NCBI GenBank assembly: GCA_007922195.1
Contig: ML681963.1
Coordinates: 137,779,982 to 137,843,981 of the forward strand
Source of the DNA: Podocnemis expansa
Taxonomy: Eukaryota; Chordata; Testudines; Podocnemididae
DNA: 64,000 nucleotides
Direction: 5' to 3'
Position 1 is the first letter of the stretch, and each line of letters opens with the position of its first letter. Positions 1 through 11,389 of the stretch are shown piece by piece. Both the position numbers and the translations under genes were made by a program. Below the pieces are notes generated by a model. It was not told the origin of the DNA. It searched no databases and saw nothing but the letters and a program-made list of their open reading frames with translations.

Positions 1-641
1 AAAACCATTGTTCTAATACCTACTTTCCTCATTGGGAAACTTATACTGTTATTTTACTTGTAAGTCCCTTCTGTTAAAACTGATGTTGTAACAATTTATA
101 ACAAAACAAAACACAAGAGGGGTTTTTAATAAGGGATCATGGTGACACATACTAGCCTAGTCTGACCTTGTATATAAAATTCACTATTTTTCTAAATAGC
201 TCATGTTGCAATGGAAATTATTTATATACTAGCTGTAACCTGTCAAAAATGATGTGAGAAAATGAAATATTTATTTTAATCAATTAATAGCTCTTTAATT
301 ACAACTTTTTTTTGCAAAAGTTCTATGGGCAGCTAAAACTTTTCCCTGGTAATTTGTATCCTTCACATAAACTTTCCCTGGGTTTCACTGGCTGTTACAG
401 ACCATTTTTTAAATCCTCAGCCATGTCACCTTCATGAATTTCAATGAGGTATGCAGCTACAATAAGGTATATACACTATCTGTGCCATGCCGAGAGTCCT
501 AGGCCATTGTGATATCAGAGGTGACTCAACCGATTGTCCCTTGGGACATCACAATGGTCTGTCACATGATACACTTCACATCACGTATGCATGCACATAG
601 CAAATTAGAATAGTAGATTTTAAGCTATTGCCTCTCTTAGA
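1..641. other. AT-rich sequence, no gene seen
   Basis: No coding similarity is visible. One imperfect inverted repeat is present, GGCCATTGTGAT at 502-513 and ATCACAATGGTC at 548-559, around a 34-base centre. It may be the relic of an old DNA transposon, but no target duplication was found. Confidence 0.5.
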
Positions 642-1682
642 CAGCGGTTAAAGAATAATTTGGTGGGCCCCAGAACCCTTCTAAATTTCTGGGCCCCCTT
701 CATCCACGTCCAGGCCCTCTTCTCATAGCATCCAGGCCCCCTTCATGCATGTGTGGGCCCCAGCCCATGTAGGCATTTGCAAGTACTTCTCAGTAGCACA
801 TGCATCGGTTATTGCTCGGCTACACCACCAGCACCAGGTACACCCACCCACAGCCCGCAGCTACACCCACACATCCTGCCCCACACATCTCCCCCAGCAG
901 CATTCCCTCCTTGTCCCCAAGCAGCGCTGCACCTGCCCCTGATCCCAGGGGCCAGTAATCCCCTCCCCCCTGAAAGCTCGGTGATGAGGGCCATCCCTAT
1001 CTCCAAGGGAGTGCTCTGGGGTGCAGTGGCTCTATGTGCAGCTGAGGGGTCCCTGCCGTGCCACTTTCCTAAGCCCCTCCACCAGCTTCTCCTGCTTCTC
1101 TCAAGAAACCCTAAGCCCCCACCACAGGCTTCTCCTGCTCCCCCAGACACCCTGAGCCCCCCTGCCAACTTCTACCGGTCCCCCAAATTCCCAAGCCCCT
1201 CCCTGTCTCCCAGTCCCACTGCTGGTCCCTGCAGTCCCCTGAGCCCTTCCCTAACCCCTGCCATCCTGCCACCGGCTTCCCCCTCTTCCATGCCCTTTCC
1301 CTGTTGGGCCGTCTTATGTGTCCCTGAACTCCCTGACCCCGGGGCCCCCTCACCTTGCTGCCACTTGGAGCAATCCCAGCACAGGCTGAGGCTCCAGACA
1401 CGAGCCTGGTCTGACTGAGCATGCTCAGAGCATGCTCAGGGTGGGAGTTTTAAAAACTCTCAGGCCCAGCCTGGGGCAGTTCCCTGCCAGCTGGAAGACT
1501 CCGTCTTTCAGCCACGGCTGCTAGGTGTGCATGGCCCCTTGAACTAGCCCTGGGGGAATGTGCTGGAATGCAGCGTTCTGGTACATTACTTTAGTTTTAG
1601 GGGGGCCTGGACTCTGCCACCCCTTAAAAATAGGGGGCCCCAGAACACTGTTCTGGGCCGTTCCAGCTTACTTTAACCCCTG
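642..1682. mobile_element. GC-rich non-autonomous hAT element
   Basis: The left end CAGCGGTTAAAG and the right end CTTTAACCCCTG are inverted copies with one mismatch. They are flanked by an 8-bp target duplication, CTCTTAGA (634-641) and CTCTTACA (1683-1690), 7 of 8 matching. The 8-bp duplication and CAG...CTG ends are hallmarks of hAT transposons. The interior is C-rich, contains repeated GGGCCCC tracts, and gives long open frames on both strands (about 753-1418) that look like low-complexity artefacts of C-richness. No transposase is encoded. A palindromic module with TGAGCATGCTCA near 1415-1440 recurs in other elements of the window. Confidence 0.85.
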
Positions 1683-3583
1683 CTCTTACAGTTGGTTCTA
1701 CAGCTGCCAGTAGAGGGTCCAGACCTTATGTTGCAGCATCTGAGTGGGATTTTTGCTTCATCATGAAATCTTTTCCACATTGCTAAGTACATCTGTTCAT
1801 ACCAATTCTTATATTAATAAAGGTACTGCCCTTGGCTGAAAATTTAATCCCCTCAAAATTGCTTCAGGTTGTATTCTAGTGCATCAATTTACTAGAAACT
1901 TAAGCAGCAAAAAGTGGTTATTTACTGCCACAGAACAGTTCCTAAATTAGCCAACATCTGCTGGCATGTCAGGCTCCATGCACATTAAGTAATACATGAT
2001 GCCTTTCAGAAATTCCTGCTATGCCACAAGCAATGTTTGCTACAGTATCAAAGATGTTCCCTCTCTGTTCTTTTTCGCTGTTCCTCACTGGGGAAAGCTG
2101 GGTTCTATGTGTATGGAATCTGATAGTCAATTGCTAGAGAAAATAATCCATATGGCTTAATTCTTTACTCTGCTACACTTTGTGCAGTCATTTACCCCAG
2201 TGAAAAGTGAATGTAAAATGCTGCCATTCTGTTTTGTGCGGACAGCTGTGATTTTTAGACCTTGAGGATTGTTTTAAAAAACATGCAGTAAAACTGAGCA
2301 TAAAACATGTAACTGCTTCTCTAAATACATATATTGCACAGCTATTTTAGGCACAGAAGGGTTTGTTTCATATTTACTCTGTGTAATTGAGATGCTAAAT
2401 TTAGATTTAAAAAACTCATACTGTACTCTTAAATATGTAGCAGAAGCATGGTCCAGTGGTTATTGTGCCATTTTGGGAGACACGGATTCAATTTTGTGAA
2501 ATGTCACAGACTTGTTAAGTGACATTTTGGCCCATGTCCTCACAGGTATTTAGGCATCTAACTTATATTGATTTAAATGGAAATTAGGAGCCTAAATATA
2601 TTTTAGGATTTGTCCCTGAGTCTTTTTGACGTGATCAATAAAGGTATTCAGGCACCTAAACCCAGTTTCAGGCTCCATTGTGATCCAGAGCACTCCCATC
2701 AAATCCTATAGGTGCCTAAACTCATTTGTCACCTACATTTTCAGGGTAAACATTCCCTGGGCCCTTAGATGTCTGCCTTTGGGTCTGCATATTGCCTTCT
2801 GATCGTTAATGCAGACCAGGAACTAGGAGAAGATAGGTTTTTGCTTACCTATCTTGTTTCCAGGGCCCAATCCAGTAGCTATGCTTAGAGGCCACTGACT
2901 ACATCAAGTCCATTAAAATCTGACTGGAGGAAGGGGTGGTGATGGTGCTCACTTTATAAGTTTTAGCCCAGGGATTAGAGAATTCAGCAGGGGATATGGG
3001 AGATCCAGATTAAATTCTCCCTTCTGATTGAGTGCAGGGGAAAAGTATTTGGACAGGGGATCTGTCTACCTTTCAGAAGAATGTTCTGCTCCTCCCACCT
3101 ATGGGATGTTCTGACCTAAGGCTCTTTGGATTTCTCCTGTTGAAGCTTTCCACTGTGGCTGAGTCATGAATTAGTAGCAGCTTTGGGACAATAATGGGTC
3201 TCCCAACTTCCAAATGCATGTTCTGACCAGCAGGCTACAGAATCATTCCTACTCTGTATATCTGTCTGCCTGCCTGTCTTTGGCCCAATGACTATTTAAA
3301 TATTTATCCACTATGCAGGGGTCATTGGGCCAGAAAGAGAAACTGTGGGGACCAAAAATGCCTTGGCTCAAGGCTTGACAAAACCTGGGTGCCATGTTAC
3401 CATGGTGACCAGGGTTTATAGCCTGGCTCCTAGTTCTTCTGCAGAAATGCAGCAGAGGAGTGCTATCTGACAACCAAAAATAAACTGCTGGTGCAAGCTG
3501 GGAGCCAATTTTGTCACGCCCTGCCTTAGATGATTGACAGAAAAATCAATACATCATCTGTTATCAGTTCAAGTGGAGTAGAA
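1683..3583. other. intergenic, old repeat relics
   Basis: AT-rich sequence with no supported gene. It contains a degenerate tRNA-derived SINE (separate entry) followed at 2550-2760 by TTAGGCNNCTAA-type short motifs, which are common in old reptile repeats. Nothing else is recognised. Confidence 0.5.
2444..2535 (+). repeat. tRNA-derived SINE relic (MIR-like)
   Basis: The segment reads like the head of an old amniote tRNA-derived SINE. It has a box-A-like part (TGGTCCAGTGGTTATTGTG), then a box-B-like part (GGATTCAATTTTG), then a CACAGACTT...AAGTGACAT stretch. The same order is seen in reverse at 41580-41765. It is too decayed to be an active polymerase III gene. Confidence 0.5.
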
Positions 3584-3591
3584 AGTGTTTA

Positions 3592-4078
3592 CAGTGGAGG
3601 ATTAGGGGCTGCTGGGCCTCTTGGCCTCCTGCAGTGGTGGACCCCACTTGGGGCCCTGCCTTTTCTGTTCTTGGGCCACAGCCCACCTCCAGTCTACCCT
3701 CCTACCCTCTGCAGGAGGACAGTGCTTGGGGTGCGAGGCTAGGGCCAGAGACCAGCCCCAGCTAGGCTGACTGGCCCACAGAGTGACAGGGCCAACCAGC
3801 ATATGCAGGGCAGTGTCTAGTGCTGGAGGCAACACAACGCAGCAGTCAGCCTCACCCATGGTGATGGACTAGCTGGCCCAGCTGCTGGACAGGTGAGCAG
3901 AGGATGGCCTCGGGGCCAGCCCATCCTGCCCCCAAGGGTGGATTGGCTGGCCCAGGGGTAGGGCGGTAGAACAATGCAGAGTCCAGCCTCCAGCCCAGGG
4001 TAGCCCTGTTCTCCCCTGTGCCGCACTGGTGGGCTCCTGGGCGTGGGTCCTGTATGCCTATGTATTAATCCACCCATG
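3592..4078. mobile_element. GC-rich non-autonomous hAT element
   Basis: Left end CAGTGGAGGATTAG and right end TTAATCCACCCATG are imperfect inverted repeats. They are bracketed by a perfect 8-bp target duplication AGTGTTTA (3584-3591 and 4079-4086). The interior is GC-rich with GGCCCA and CCAGCC modules resembling the elements at 10961 and 52964. No coding capacity is seen. The right target duplication directly abuts the solo LTR at 4087. Confidence 0.88.
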
Positions 4079-4086
4079 AGTGTTTA

Positions 4087-5217
4087 TGTAAGGCAGGCTT
4101 AGAAGCTGTACTTAACAGCTTCTGAACTGAAGGCGGGGGAGCAACTAATCTGCATGGGTCCTGTATTAGTATGGATACAAAGAGCACAACTAGCTGATTA
4201 GCATACTGGGTGCAAAACATAGTGGGTAATAGTATTTGGGGTTAGTTTGCTCACAAATCTATTAATATCTAATTCTACTACAGGGAAATATGAAATACTA
4301 TCCTTGTGTGAACTGCTACTCTGTTTGTTTCAAGCCTGTCTGGGTTAGTTAAAGGGTAAAAGCTACCCTTAGTTAGAAAAAGATTTGTAAGAGAGGCTCC
4401 TGCATGTTTCAGCCTGAAAGAGATGAGAACAGATGTGGAAGGTTTGCATTGTTCTGATGCTTGGGGTAGTTGCTCCCTTCCTCCTTCCCTCTTGCTTCTT
4501 CTGTTCTTTGTTATGAAAATAGCTGATTTACAGTTGCTGAAGACTGAGAGAGCTGACTATCACTGAGCTCAGTGGGGAATCCTTCTTTCTCTGAGCTGAA
4601 AAGGAGCACCAATGGGGTGACCAGTGAGTGGAGCTGGTGAGAGGGGCCAGTGGTAAGCTGGATGACATGAGGACAGTGGATGGTGAGAGTGGCCAGTGGT
4701 GAGCTGGATGATGTACAGGACTGGAGGTTGGAGCCGGTAGACAGTGGGCAGAGCTGAGAAACCTCTTCTAGAGGATGGAGTGAGTGACCGGTAGATGGCA
4801 TCAGTGGACAGCTGGTGTGAAAGACGCTTCCTCTGTACCTTAGGGTTGGTTAGGAGCCTATTTAGCACTGATCCTCCAGATCAGTGCCAGTTTTGCCATT
4901 AAGTTTGTAGGTTCTGATATGTAGTGTAGGTTATTGGGAACTTTGCTCTATACTAAGTTTCCTAGATTAGTGCTGATCTCTGTTATTTGGCCTTTTTGCA
5001 TTTTTGTTCTACTACTATTAAAAGTTCCATTTACTACACTCAGACTCATGCTTGCAAGTGGGGAAGCCTTACCCTTTGGGGTGCCCAGGGAACAGTGTGG
5101 GATTCCCAGAAATCTGGATGGGGGCTTGAGCCACTTGGTGGTGGTGCATCATTGGGAAACCCCTAGATATAGAACCCGGCCTTTGCCCTGCCAGCCTGCT
5201 CTGGCAGAAGGATTACA
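4087..5217 (+). mobile_element. solo LTR of an endogenous retroelement
   Basis: The segment starts TGTAAGGCAGGC and ends GGATTACA, flanked by TTTA on both sides (4083-4086 and 5218-5221). This fits the TG...CA ends and 4-bp duplication of an LTR. It aligns along its length with 35868-37243, which lies inside the DIRS element. A polyadenylation-like ATTAAA near 5018 is followed by an ACACTCAGACT stretch, as in an R/U5 junction, giving plus orientation. The middle (4610-4800) has imperfect repeats around GGTGAGAG, CCAGTGGTGAGCTGGATG. No internal gag or pol sequence is next to it. Whether the parent was a retrovirus or a Gypsy-type element is unknown. Confidence 0.75.
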
Positions 5218-5221
5218 TTTA

Positions 5222-8139
5222 TAAGAGTGTTTGCCCCTGAAACCATTAAAATGAATCACTAATTTACAGAATCAGCAGTGTTATGATTTCTGACACCGCA
5301 AACTGAAAAGCCCCCAGCACAATAGTGATGATAAAATCCCGTTTCAGCTTTCTAATTTAGTCAGAATTTTCTTTTCTCCTTCTGTTGCCTTGATATGCAC
5401 AGGCTTTGCCATTTTAAAAATAAATGGAACACAAACTTAACTGAGAAAAGGTAAATTGCTAAATTGCCTGATCTGTTCCTAATTAATGAGAACTGAAGAA
5501 ACCTTGACTTTGCCATAGTCTACATTTGGGGGCTTTTCAGTGGCAGTTGACCACTGGTTACACAAGGAACATAAAGTTCCTTGCGTAACCAGTATCGACT
5601 TTCTAAGCCACTGGTACACGTCAGAGAGAAGCTGAGCGCAAATCCCTTTGCACTGAGTGGTCACATCCACAAGGGGGGATACAGCTTGCCAAAATAGTCT
5701 GCCATAGGCACACTCACTCAAAAGCGGGGATCTGCAGGAGCATTAACTCTCCAAGAACTTCAGTTACTGTTAACTACCTTTTTTTTCTCTAAACTGACAG
5801 AAGGAGCATGAGGTAAAATAAACCACCTGAAAACTATGAGAATGGTGACAAAGTTAGAACAGAGCTGATGTTTTGATGGTACATGGATAATGCCTATCTC
5901 AAACAGCCTCCTACCCTTCCCCCCCCCCATAGTCTAGAGTTGTGTTCATTTTAATTTCCACTTCCCACCCTCAAAGCTTTGACTAAGATACCTCTTTTGT
6001 GTCAAAGGGTGACACAGCAGGGACTCATGGATGTATTGCTTTTTTATGCTCAACTCCATGAAGTGCATGCTTGACCAATAATTCCTTTATCTCCGTCAGT
6101 GTTCAGAACTGCTCTCCATCTACTTTAACCAGGCAAGTCAAATACAAGTTGTTTTCCAGGCAGGACATCTGAGCACAGCAGTACTGCTAGAGAGGGATCA
6201 GATATTTGGAGAGTGCCACCTTTGCACCAAGCAGTATTTTCCTGTACCCCAGTGCTGATTTTCTTCTCCACTGGCTGATGGCTGAGTCCACTGTTAGAGC
6301 AATGATTTTCTGTGGAATGGCAACTTCAGACAATTTTTATTGGCTGATAAATCGGATCTTGTCTAGTCACTTTCCACTAGCACTGGATTGCCTGAGATTA
6401 GAATGAGAAGAAGGTTTGCTCAGCCTAAGGCTCTAAAGGAATTGTTCTGAGACCAACACAACACTCATGCCTTGCTGTACAGTGAGTATATTGAAACACT
6501 GTGTATAATATTGTTGCTTCAATATTTAATGAAACATGCAGGTTCTGTGATTTATCTCATTCACGGCTTAACCACGTGAAAATGTGCCTCATAAATTACT
6601 TGCTATCACTAATGTTCAATTACTGTTGCCTTTGCCGCCTCCTCTGATGATCTCCTTTGCTGCACGATATTGATTTGAAGCCTTTTGCCATTAAAAAAGG
6701 AAAAAAATACAGTTGTAAGATGTAGAGTTTAAAATGTTTTCTTAAGCAATAGCCTTTTGCTATTAAAAACTAAAAACCCAGGGCTGCCTGCTTGCTAATA
6801 TATTCTGCAATCTCTTAAAAACTGCTGAATTTTGTAAAATGGATATTTCCTTGAAGTTTGATATTGTGGGTTGTTTGCAAGTTTGGTTTACAGCTGAGCA
6901 AAAATAGGACAGAGGAAAGTAAGAAAATGCTTTTAATGTACATGCCCCTCCCAAAATTTTCTGTTTAAAGTGGCAGGATGCTGCATTGCACCTAAATTAA
7001 TTGCAAACTGCAAACATTCTCCAGGCATATCAACATTTATGGAAGTAACTTAAAAAACTATTGCTTCCTTAGGAATTGCTGGGTGCTCCAATACAGTGGA
7101 AAAAGGCTGAAGGAATGCAGATTTTTAGATTGCAGTAGTTTAGTTTTATAATATTTAGAGCTACAGACAAGGCTGACAACGCAGCAGGCATGGTGCCTCT
7201 GAAGTGCTATTTATTTATGTTAAGTTTCACTCTAACAGCCTGCAGTGCCCCTAAAAGCCAGTGGTGGGAAAAGCTGTGGCTTTTTGGTAGCTCTTGGAAT
7301 TAACCTTTTATCACCCTGCATTCTGAAAAGCAAGATGCTCTGAAGTGGTTTTATCACTCTTCGAGGGGCATAACCTATTTTTTGTGCAGACATTTCTGTG
7401 AACAAACCCCCACAGAGATGACATAAAATTCCCATAACAAAAATAAAGCATAGCTTTGTCTAACATCTACGCATCCTAAGTCAGATCCTTAACCACTCTT
7501 GAACTGCACTTGGTGCACTTGTTTGGGAAGTACAGGTGGCTTTCTGCCCCACCGTCCATTAGTTCTTTCACCTACCCTCAGGGCGGCAGAGGAATGGCAT
7601 GGCTCGTAGTACCAGTCAGAAAAGCCTTAGGGCCCTGCACTTGAGAGCCAGGAACAGGTGACAGGGGGCCAGTTACAGTGATTATAAATCTTCAGGCTGT
7701 TTGCACCAGCTCTTCATCTCTTTTGTGGTGCTGGAGTTGTGCATGGGGGCCAAAGCCCAGCACCAGGGTCTGGCTCTGTATATGGGGGGTTGGGAGGAAT
7801 GGAGGAAAATGCAGTCCTATGCAAAGCTGTTAACTGTAGGATTAATAACAATGCAGTCCCTGGAGAAGGGAAAAATCCCACCTACACTGTAATTCTTGCC
7901 ATGTTTGGGGACATCTTGTTGCAATATGGTTTGATTGTGCAGAATAGGTAAACCAGGACTGAATAGCACACCACAACAAGCTATATCCCAGCTAAAGTCC
8001 AGTGCTGTAGCTCAACATTGTGACACGAGTAAAATAGGATTTGCTTCTGTCTGCCACACAAGACCAAACCAGTTTTCAGCCGTGTTTGGAAATTGCTGTT
8101 ATACCCAGTCTGTTGCTGGTACAGCAGTGGGAAATACAG
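5222..8139. other. AT-rich intergenic sequence, no gene seen
   Basis: No supported gene, RNA or classified repeat apart from a hairpin at 5553-5593 (separate entry). The short open frames here have no recognisable domain. Confidence 0.5.
5553..5593. repeat. near-perfect hairpin, 18-nt arms
   Basis: ACTGGTTACACAAGGAAC (5553-5570) and GTTCCTTGCGTAACCAGT (5576-5593) pair at 17 of 18 positions around a 5-base loop ATAAA. The flanks also contain CAGTGGC (about 5538) and GCCACTG (about 5608), extending the fold. It is probably the centre of a MITE-like element, but I could not define its ends. Confidence 0.6.
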
Positions 8140-8141
8140 TA

Positions 8142-8509
8142 CAGCTAGTCCTCACTTAGTGACCTACTCGTTTAGTGACCCCTCAGAGTTATGACCAGCT
8201 CTCTGATGAGTTGGTATTATGGCGATGTACGAGAACTCGCATCAACTCTCTCAGATTACCTATATTTACAGTACACTATGCAAACTAAGTTCAGTACATT
8301 AGAGCTTAAAACATTTAAAATATATATTAAAAATGTTATAAATGATGCAAAGGTGACATTAAAACTATCTACTGATGGTTGAAAAACCCACTATCAGTAA
8401 AGTACATTATGCTTGAAATACCGGTAAGGGCTGCTCCTCGTTTAGTGACCAATTCGTTTATCAACCGGGTTTCAGGAACGGAACCCGGTCACTAAGTGAG
8501 GACTACCTG
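8142..8509. mobile_element. Tigger-like (Tc1/mariner) MITE
   Basis: The ends CAGCTAGTCCTCACTTAGTG and CACTAAGTGAGGACTACCTG are inverted repeats of about 23 bp including the adjoining GACC/GGTC, with one mismatch. TA lies on each side (8140-8141 and 8510-8511), the target duplication of Tc1/mariner elements. Internal phrases such as AGTTATGACC and AACGGAACCC recall Tigger termini. There is no transposase. A related fragment lies near 17341. Confidence 0.85.
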
Positions 8510-8600
8510 TATAAAAAGGAGTACAGGTGTTCTGGCTGGTGCATCTCTGATATATCAGAATGCTGTAGATGGCAGGAAACTACAGTCCATTTCTCTATAG

Positions 8601-9102
8601 CAGTGGTTCCCAATCATTTCCAGGCTGGGGACCCCTTTGGGGGGAGAAGGGGGGGCAAACAAACAAAAAACCCAAAACCTCTGCAGCCCCCTTGGCTGCA
8701 TTTTTAGCCACACAGCACAATGTGGCCCCCGCTGGCAGAATGTGGACCCTGCCACTCTGAGGGAGCCTTCCTGCCCCTGCCCCTCTCCCTGAGTCTTCTC
8801 CACCTGCTGGTCTGTTCTCTGAGCCCCTCCCTCATCCCCACACCCCTCCCCAGGGCCCTTTCCCCCCTTACCTGGCCCCCTCACAGGCTACTCTCCTAAG
8901 CATAGTCTAAGCATGCTCAGGAGGCGGGAGTTTTAAAAACTCCCTGTGTGGTGGAAGCTCCCTGCCAGCCGGAAGCTGGGGTCTCCACAGGAACCTGAGA
9001 CCCCAATAGCATCCGGCCCCAGCTCCCAGCCTGTCCATGGACCCCCTGGATCCACTCCGTGCCCCCCCCCCGAGGTCTGGGACCCCAGGTTGGGAGCCAC
9101 TG
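8601..9102. mobile_element. non-autonomous hAT element
   Basis: The ends CAGTGGTTCCCAA and TTGGGAGCCACTG are inverted repeats. The target duplication is CTCTATAG (8593-8600) and CTCCATAG (9103-9110), 7 of 8. The interior is GC-rich and holds a palindrome-like GGGAGTTTTAAAAACTCCC near 8926, next to GCATGCTCAG motifs also found in the element at 642. No coding region. Confidence 0.9.
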
Positions 9103-9944
9103 CTCCATAGCTTCAGAAATGACGGTGGCAGCTGCATTTAGACTAGGCAAGTTGAGATTTCCAAAGCAGCAGGAGACCCTTTTAAAGTATTGTAGTCAAT
9201 TACAATGTAGACCCTCCCTTGAGGTGTGACTCAAGCTTCTTCTGAAATGTTTGCTGCTTGAAGTGGTTTCTCTGCTCTTCTCACTCGGGTTGGAGATTGG
9301 GTTCTGTTTGCGATGCCTGGTGTCTCCACCCAAGGTGGCCCCTCACTGAGCCTGGGACACAAGGGGTGCTGTCCTTTTGGACAATGATAATGCTACTGTT
9401 ACCAGCAAGGAGTATAAAAACAGTAGACATGAAAGGATAAAGCACATCAGTACAAACCCCAGCAAAGAAAGATACCCCAAAATAGCAATATAATAGAGAT
9501 TTTATTGAGAGTGGTAGACAGGATTTGGGGGATAAGAGTTAAAATTAACTAATAAGTACTAGAACATCAAAAAGCAACAAATTTACTACCTTTTTAATGC
9601 TCTCAACTCTTCCCAACTGTCAGTCCTTCCCTAGCACCTTCCCAGGTGCATAGTATGCAGAGGATGAGTCCTGAAACAAATGCGGCAGCACTTTAAACAA
9701 TGGTGAGTTTAAAGTAAACAAACAAAAAGAAGGGAGGGGGGACTTTACTGTGGCTTTGGCCTTTGGTGTGACAGTGCCCCATCATTCTGTGCTTGGGAAC
9801 TTTAAAAAGGCTCTTTTATCTCATATGGTTTTGTAATATGTTAGTTCAGAATGCAATCTGGGAAATTATTTTGGTATTTTAACAAAATGAAAGTTTGCAG
9901 TGGTCAAGGAGTTACCGACATTTAAAGAGTAACTCAATAGTAAT
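9103..9944. other. intergenic, nothing recognised
   Basis: AT-rich sequence with no supported gene or classified repeat. Confidence 0.45.
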
Positions 9945-9957
9945 CTTGTTTTGTAAG

Positions 9958-10121
9958 TTCCAAAGGGCTAGCCATGTTAGCAAAACAAGCAAGGAGTCCC
10001 ATGGCACTTACAAAGTCTAACAAATGCATCTGACAAAGTGGGAATTTCTCCCACAAAAGCTCATGCGATAAACAAAATAAATTTGTTAGTCTTTAAAAGT
10101 GTCCCAGGACTTCTTGTTTGT
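9958..10121. mobile_element. solo PLE terminal palindromic unit
   Basis: The segment begins TTCCAAAGGGCTAGCCATG, the start shared by the units at 11891, 50799 and 61246. It contains two inverted arms: AACAAGCAAGGAGTCC...AGTCTAACAAAT on the left and AAATTTGTTAGTCTTT...TTCTTGTTTG on the right. The middle reads CTGACAAAGTGGG...CTCCCACAAAAGC. It is flanked by CTTGTTTTGTAAG (9945-9957) and a copy with one extra T (10122-10135), so it inserted as a discrete unit. The same sequence forms the end of the PLE at 16482-16577, which identifies its source. Confidence 0.8.
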
Positions 10122-10135
10122 CTTGTTTTTGTAAG

Positions 10136-10844
10136 GATTTTAATTCAATTAGTTATAAAGATCTGCTACATTTAAAAACATCATTCTATTAATATATGTG
10201 CAGCAGAGGGATCTGTTGGGCTGCATGCTGTGAATCTGGGCTAGATTATCATTGAACTATCATTTGAAACCTGTGCTATCAATACTCATTCACAAGCCTC
10301 ATGTGTTGTGCATATAGTTCACAAATAGCACACAAAACATGGATACAGAGTATGAAATCTGTTTGAGTGTGATTCAAAAGGCCAGGTTAATGAGTGGGAT
10401 AATAACTAGAATACCATTTTTCAGTTTTGACAACAACCATAGCAAATGCTGTATTTATATTCCACTGTTACTAAAGGGCTCTAGGGGTATATTCTGCTGC
10501 TTTACACACACATTTTGTGTGTAGCTATCAGAGCTGACATTTTAAAATTAGTTTTGAAATTCCTTCAGGGTTTGTGTGCATGTCTTAAAGTGAAATGGAC
10601 CTGTCAGGAATGCCATTTATATAGATAAAAGTATTCCTTTGGCACCCTTCCTAAACTGAAGCCTCATTAGACACATTTAAAAGCTAATTGTAAACACACT
10701 GAATCTATTTGGAGACCTTCCAGTGACTTAAATGGGCTTTTCAATTAGGCCCTAAGACTGGTATTAAGGTTTGATCCAGAAAGATATTTGTGGACTTCTG
10801 TGTGGAAGTCACATCAGTAGAGTACCTAAATTGGGGACCAAAAG
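10136..10844. other. intergenic, nothing recognised
   Basis: AT-rich sequence between two PLE-derived segments. No gene or repeat is recognised. Confidence 0.45.
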
Positions 10845-10960
10845 GGAAATAAGCAGTTGTTAGAGTCCACTAGTGGAGGACAGCAGATACAGAGAGGTGA
10901 GGTCAAACCACTTGTAAAGAGAAAACCCCCATAAGTCCCTATTTAGCCCTAAGGCAATGG

Positions 10961-11377
10961 CAGGGCCAGCTCAAGGGGCTGTGTGGCCCCGAGCCAACTA
11001 TTGGTTTGGCACCCTTGGGGAGGAGGTTGAACGCAGAGCCTGGCCTCCACTCTGGGCTGGCTCGCCCCATCCCTAGGGCAGGCAACAGCCAGTTCACACT
11101 GGACCAGCCCAGAAGCCAGGCTCTGCTCTCCCACCCCTCCCCTGAGCCAGCTGTGCTGCCCTAGGGGTGGGGAGGGCCAGCCCAGAGGCAGGGCAAGAGA
11201 ACAAAGTCTGTCCCATGGGCTGGCCATCTCCACACCCAGGGGCAGAGTGGCTGGCTCAGGGGAGAGGCGGGAGCACATGGTCTGGCTTTGGGGCTGGCCC
11301 ACCCCCACCTTTCAGTGCTCCTAACCTGCAGCTCCCCAAGCCAGTGCCTCATTGGCTCATGGGTAGAGCCAGCCCTG
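10961..11377. mobile_element. non-autonomous hAT inserted in the PLE
   Basis: Ends CAGGGCCAGCTC and GAGCCAGCCCTG are inverted repeats. Target duplication GGCAATGG (10953-10960) and GGCAACGG (11378-11385), 7 of 8. The interior is GC-rich and related to the element at 52964, in the opposite orientation. Long open frames on both strands here are by-products of GC-richness. Confidence 0.85.
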
Positions 11378-11389
11378 GGCAACGGTGTC

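Noticed and set aside
753..1418. Long overlapping open frames of 221 codons on plus and 119/103 on minus
   Set aside because: They lie wholly inside a C-rich hAT element, have low-complexity Pro/Ser or Gly composition and occur on both strands, as expected from base composition.
2444..2535. Functional tRNA gene
   Set aside because: Box-like motifs exist but no cloverleaf can be formed, and the copy order matches an old SINE.
4087..5217. Full endogenous retrovirus at this site
   Set aside because: Only one LTR is present, with no gag, pol or env between it and a second LTR; the related LTR at 35868 is a separate insertion.
5479..5721. 80-codon minus-strand frame with several Cys
   Set aside because: It crosses the hairpin at 5553-5593 and matches no family I recognise; probably chance.
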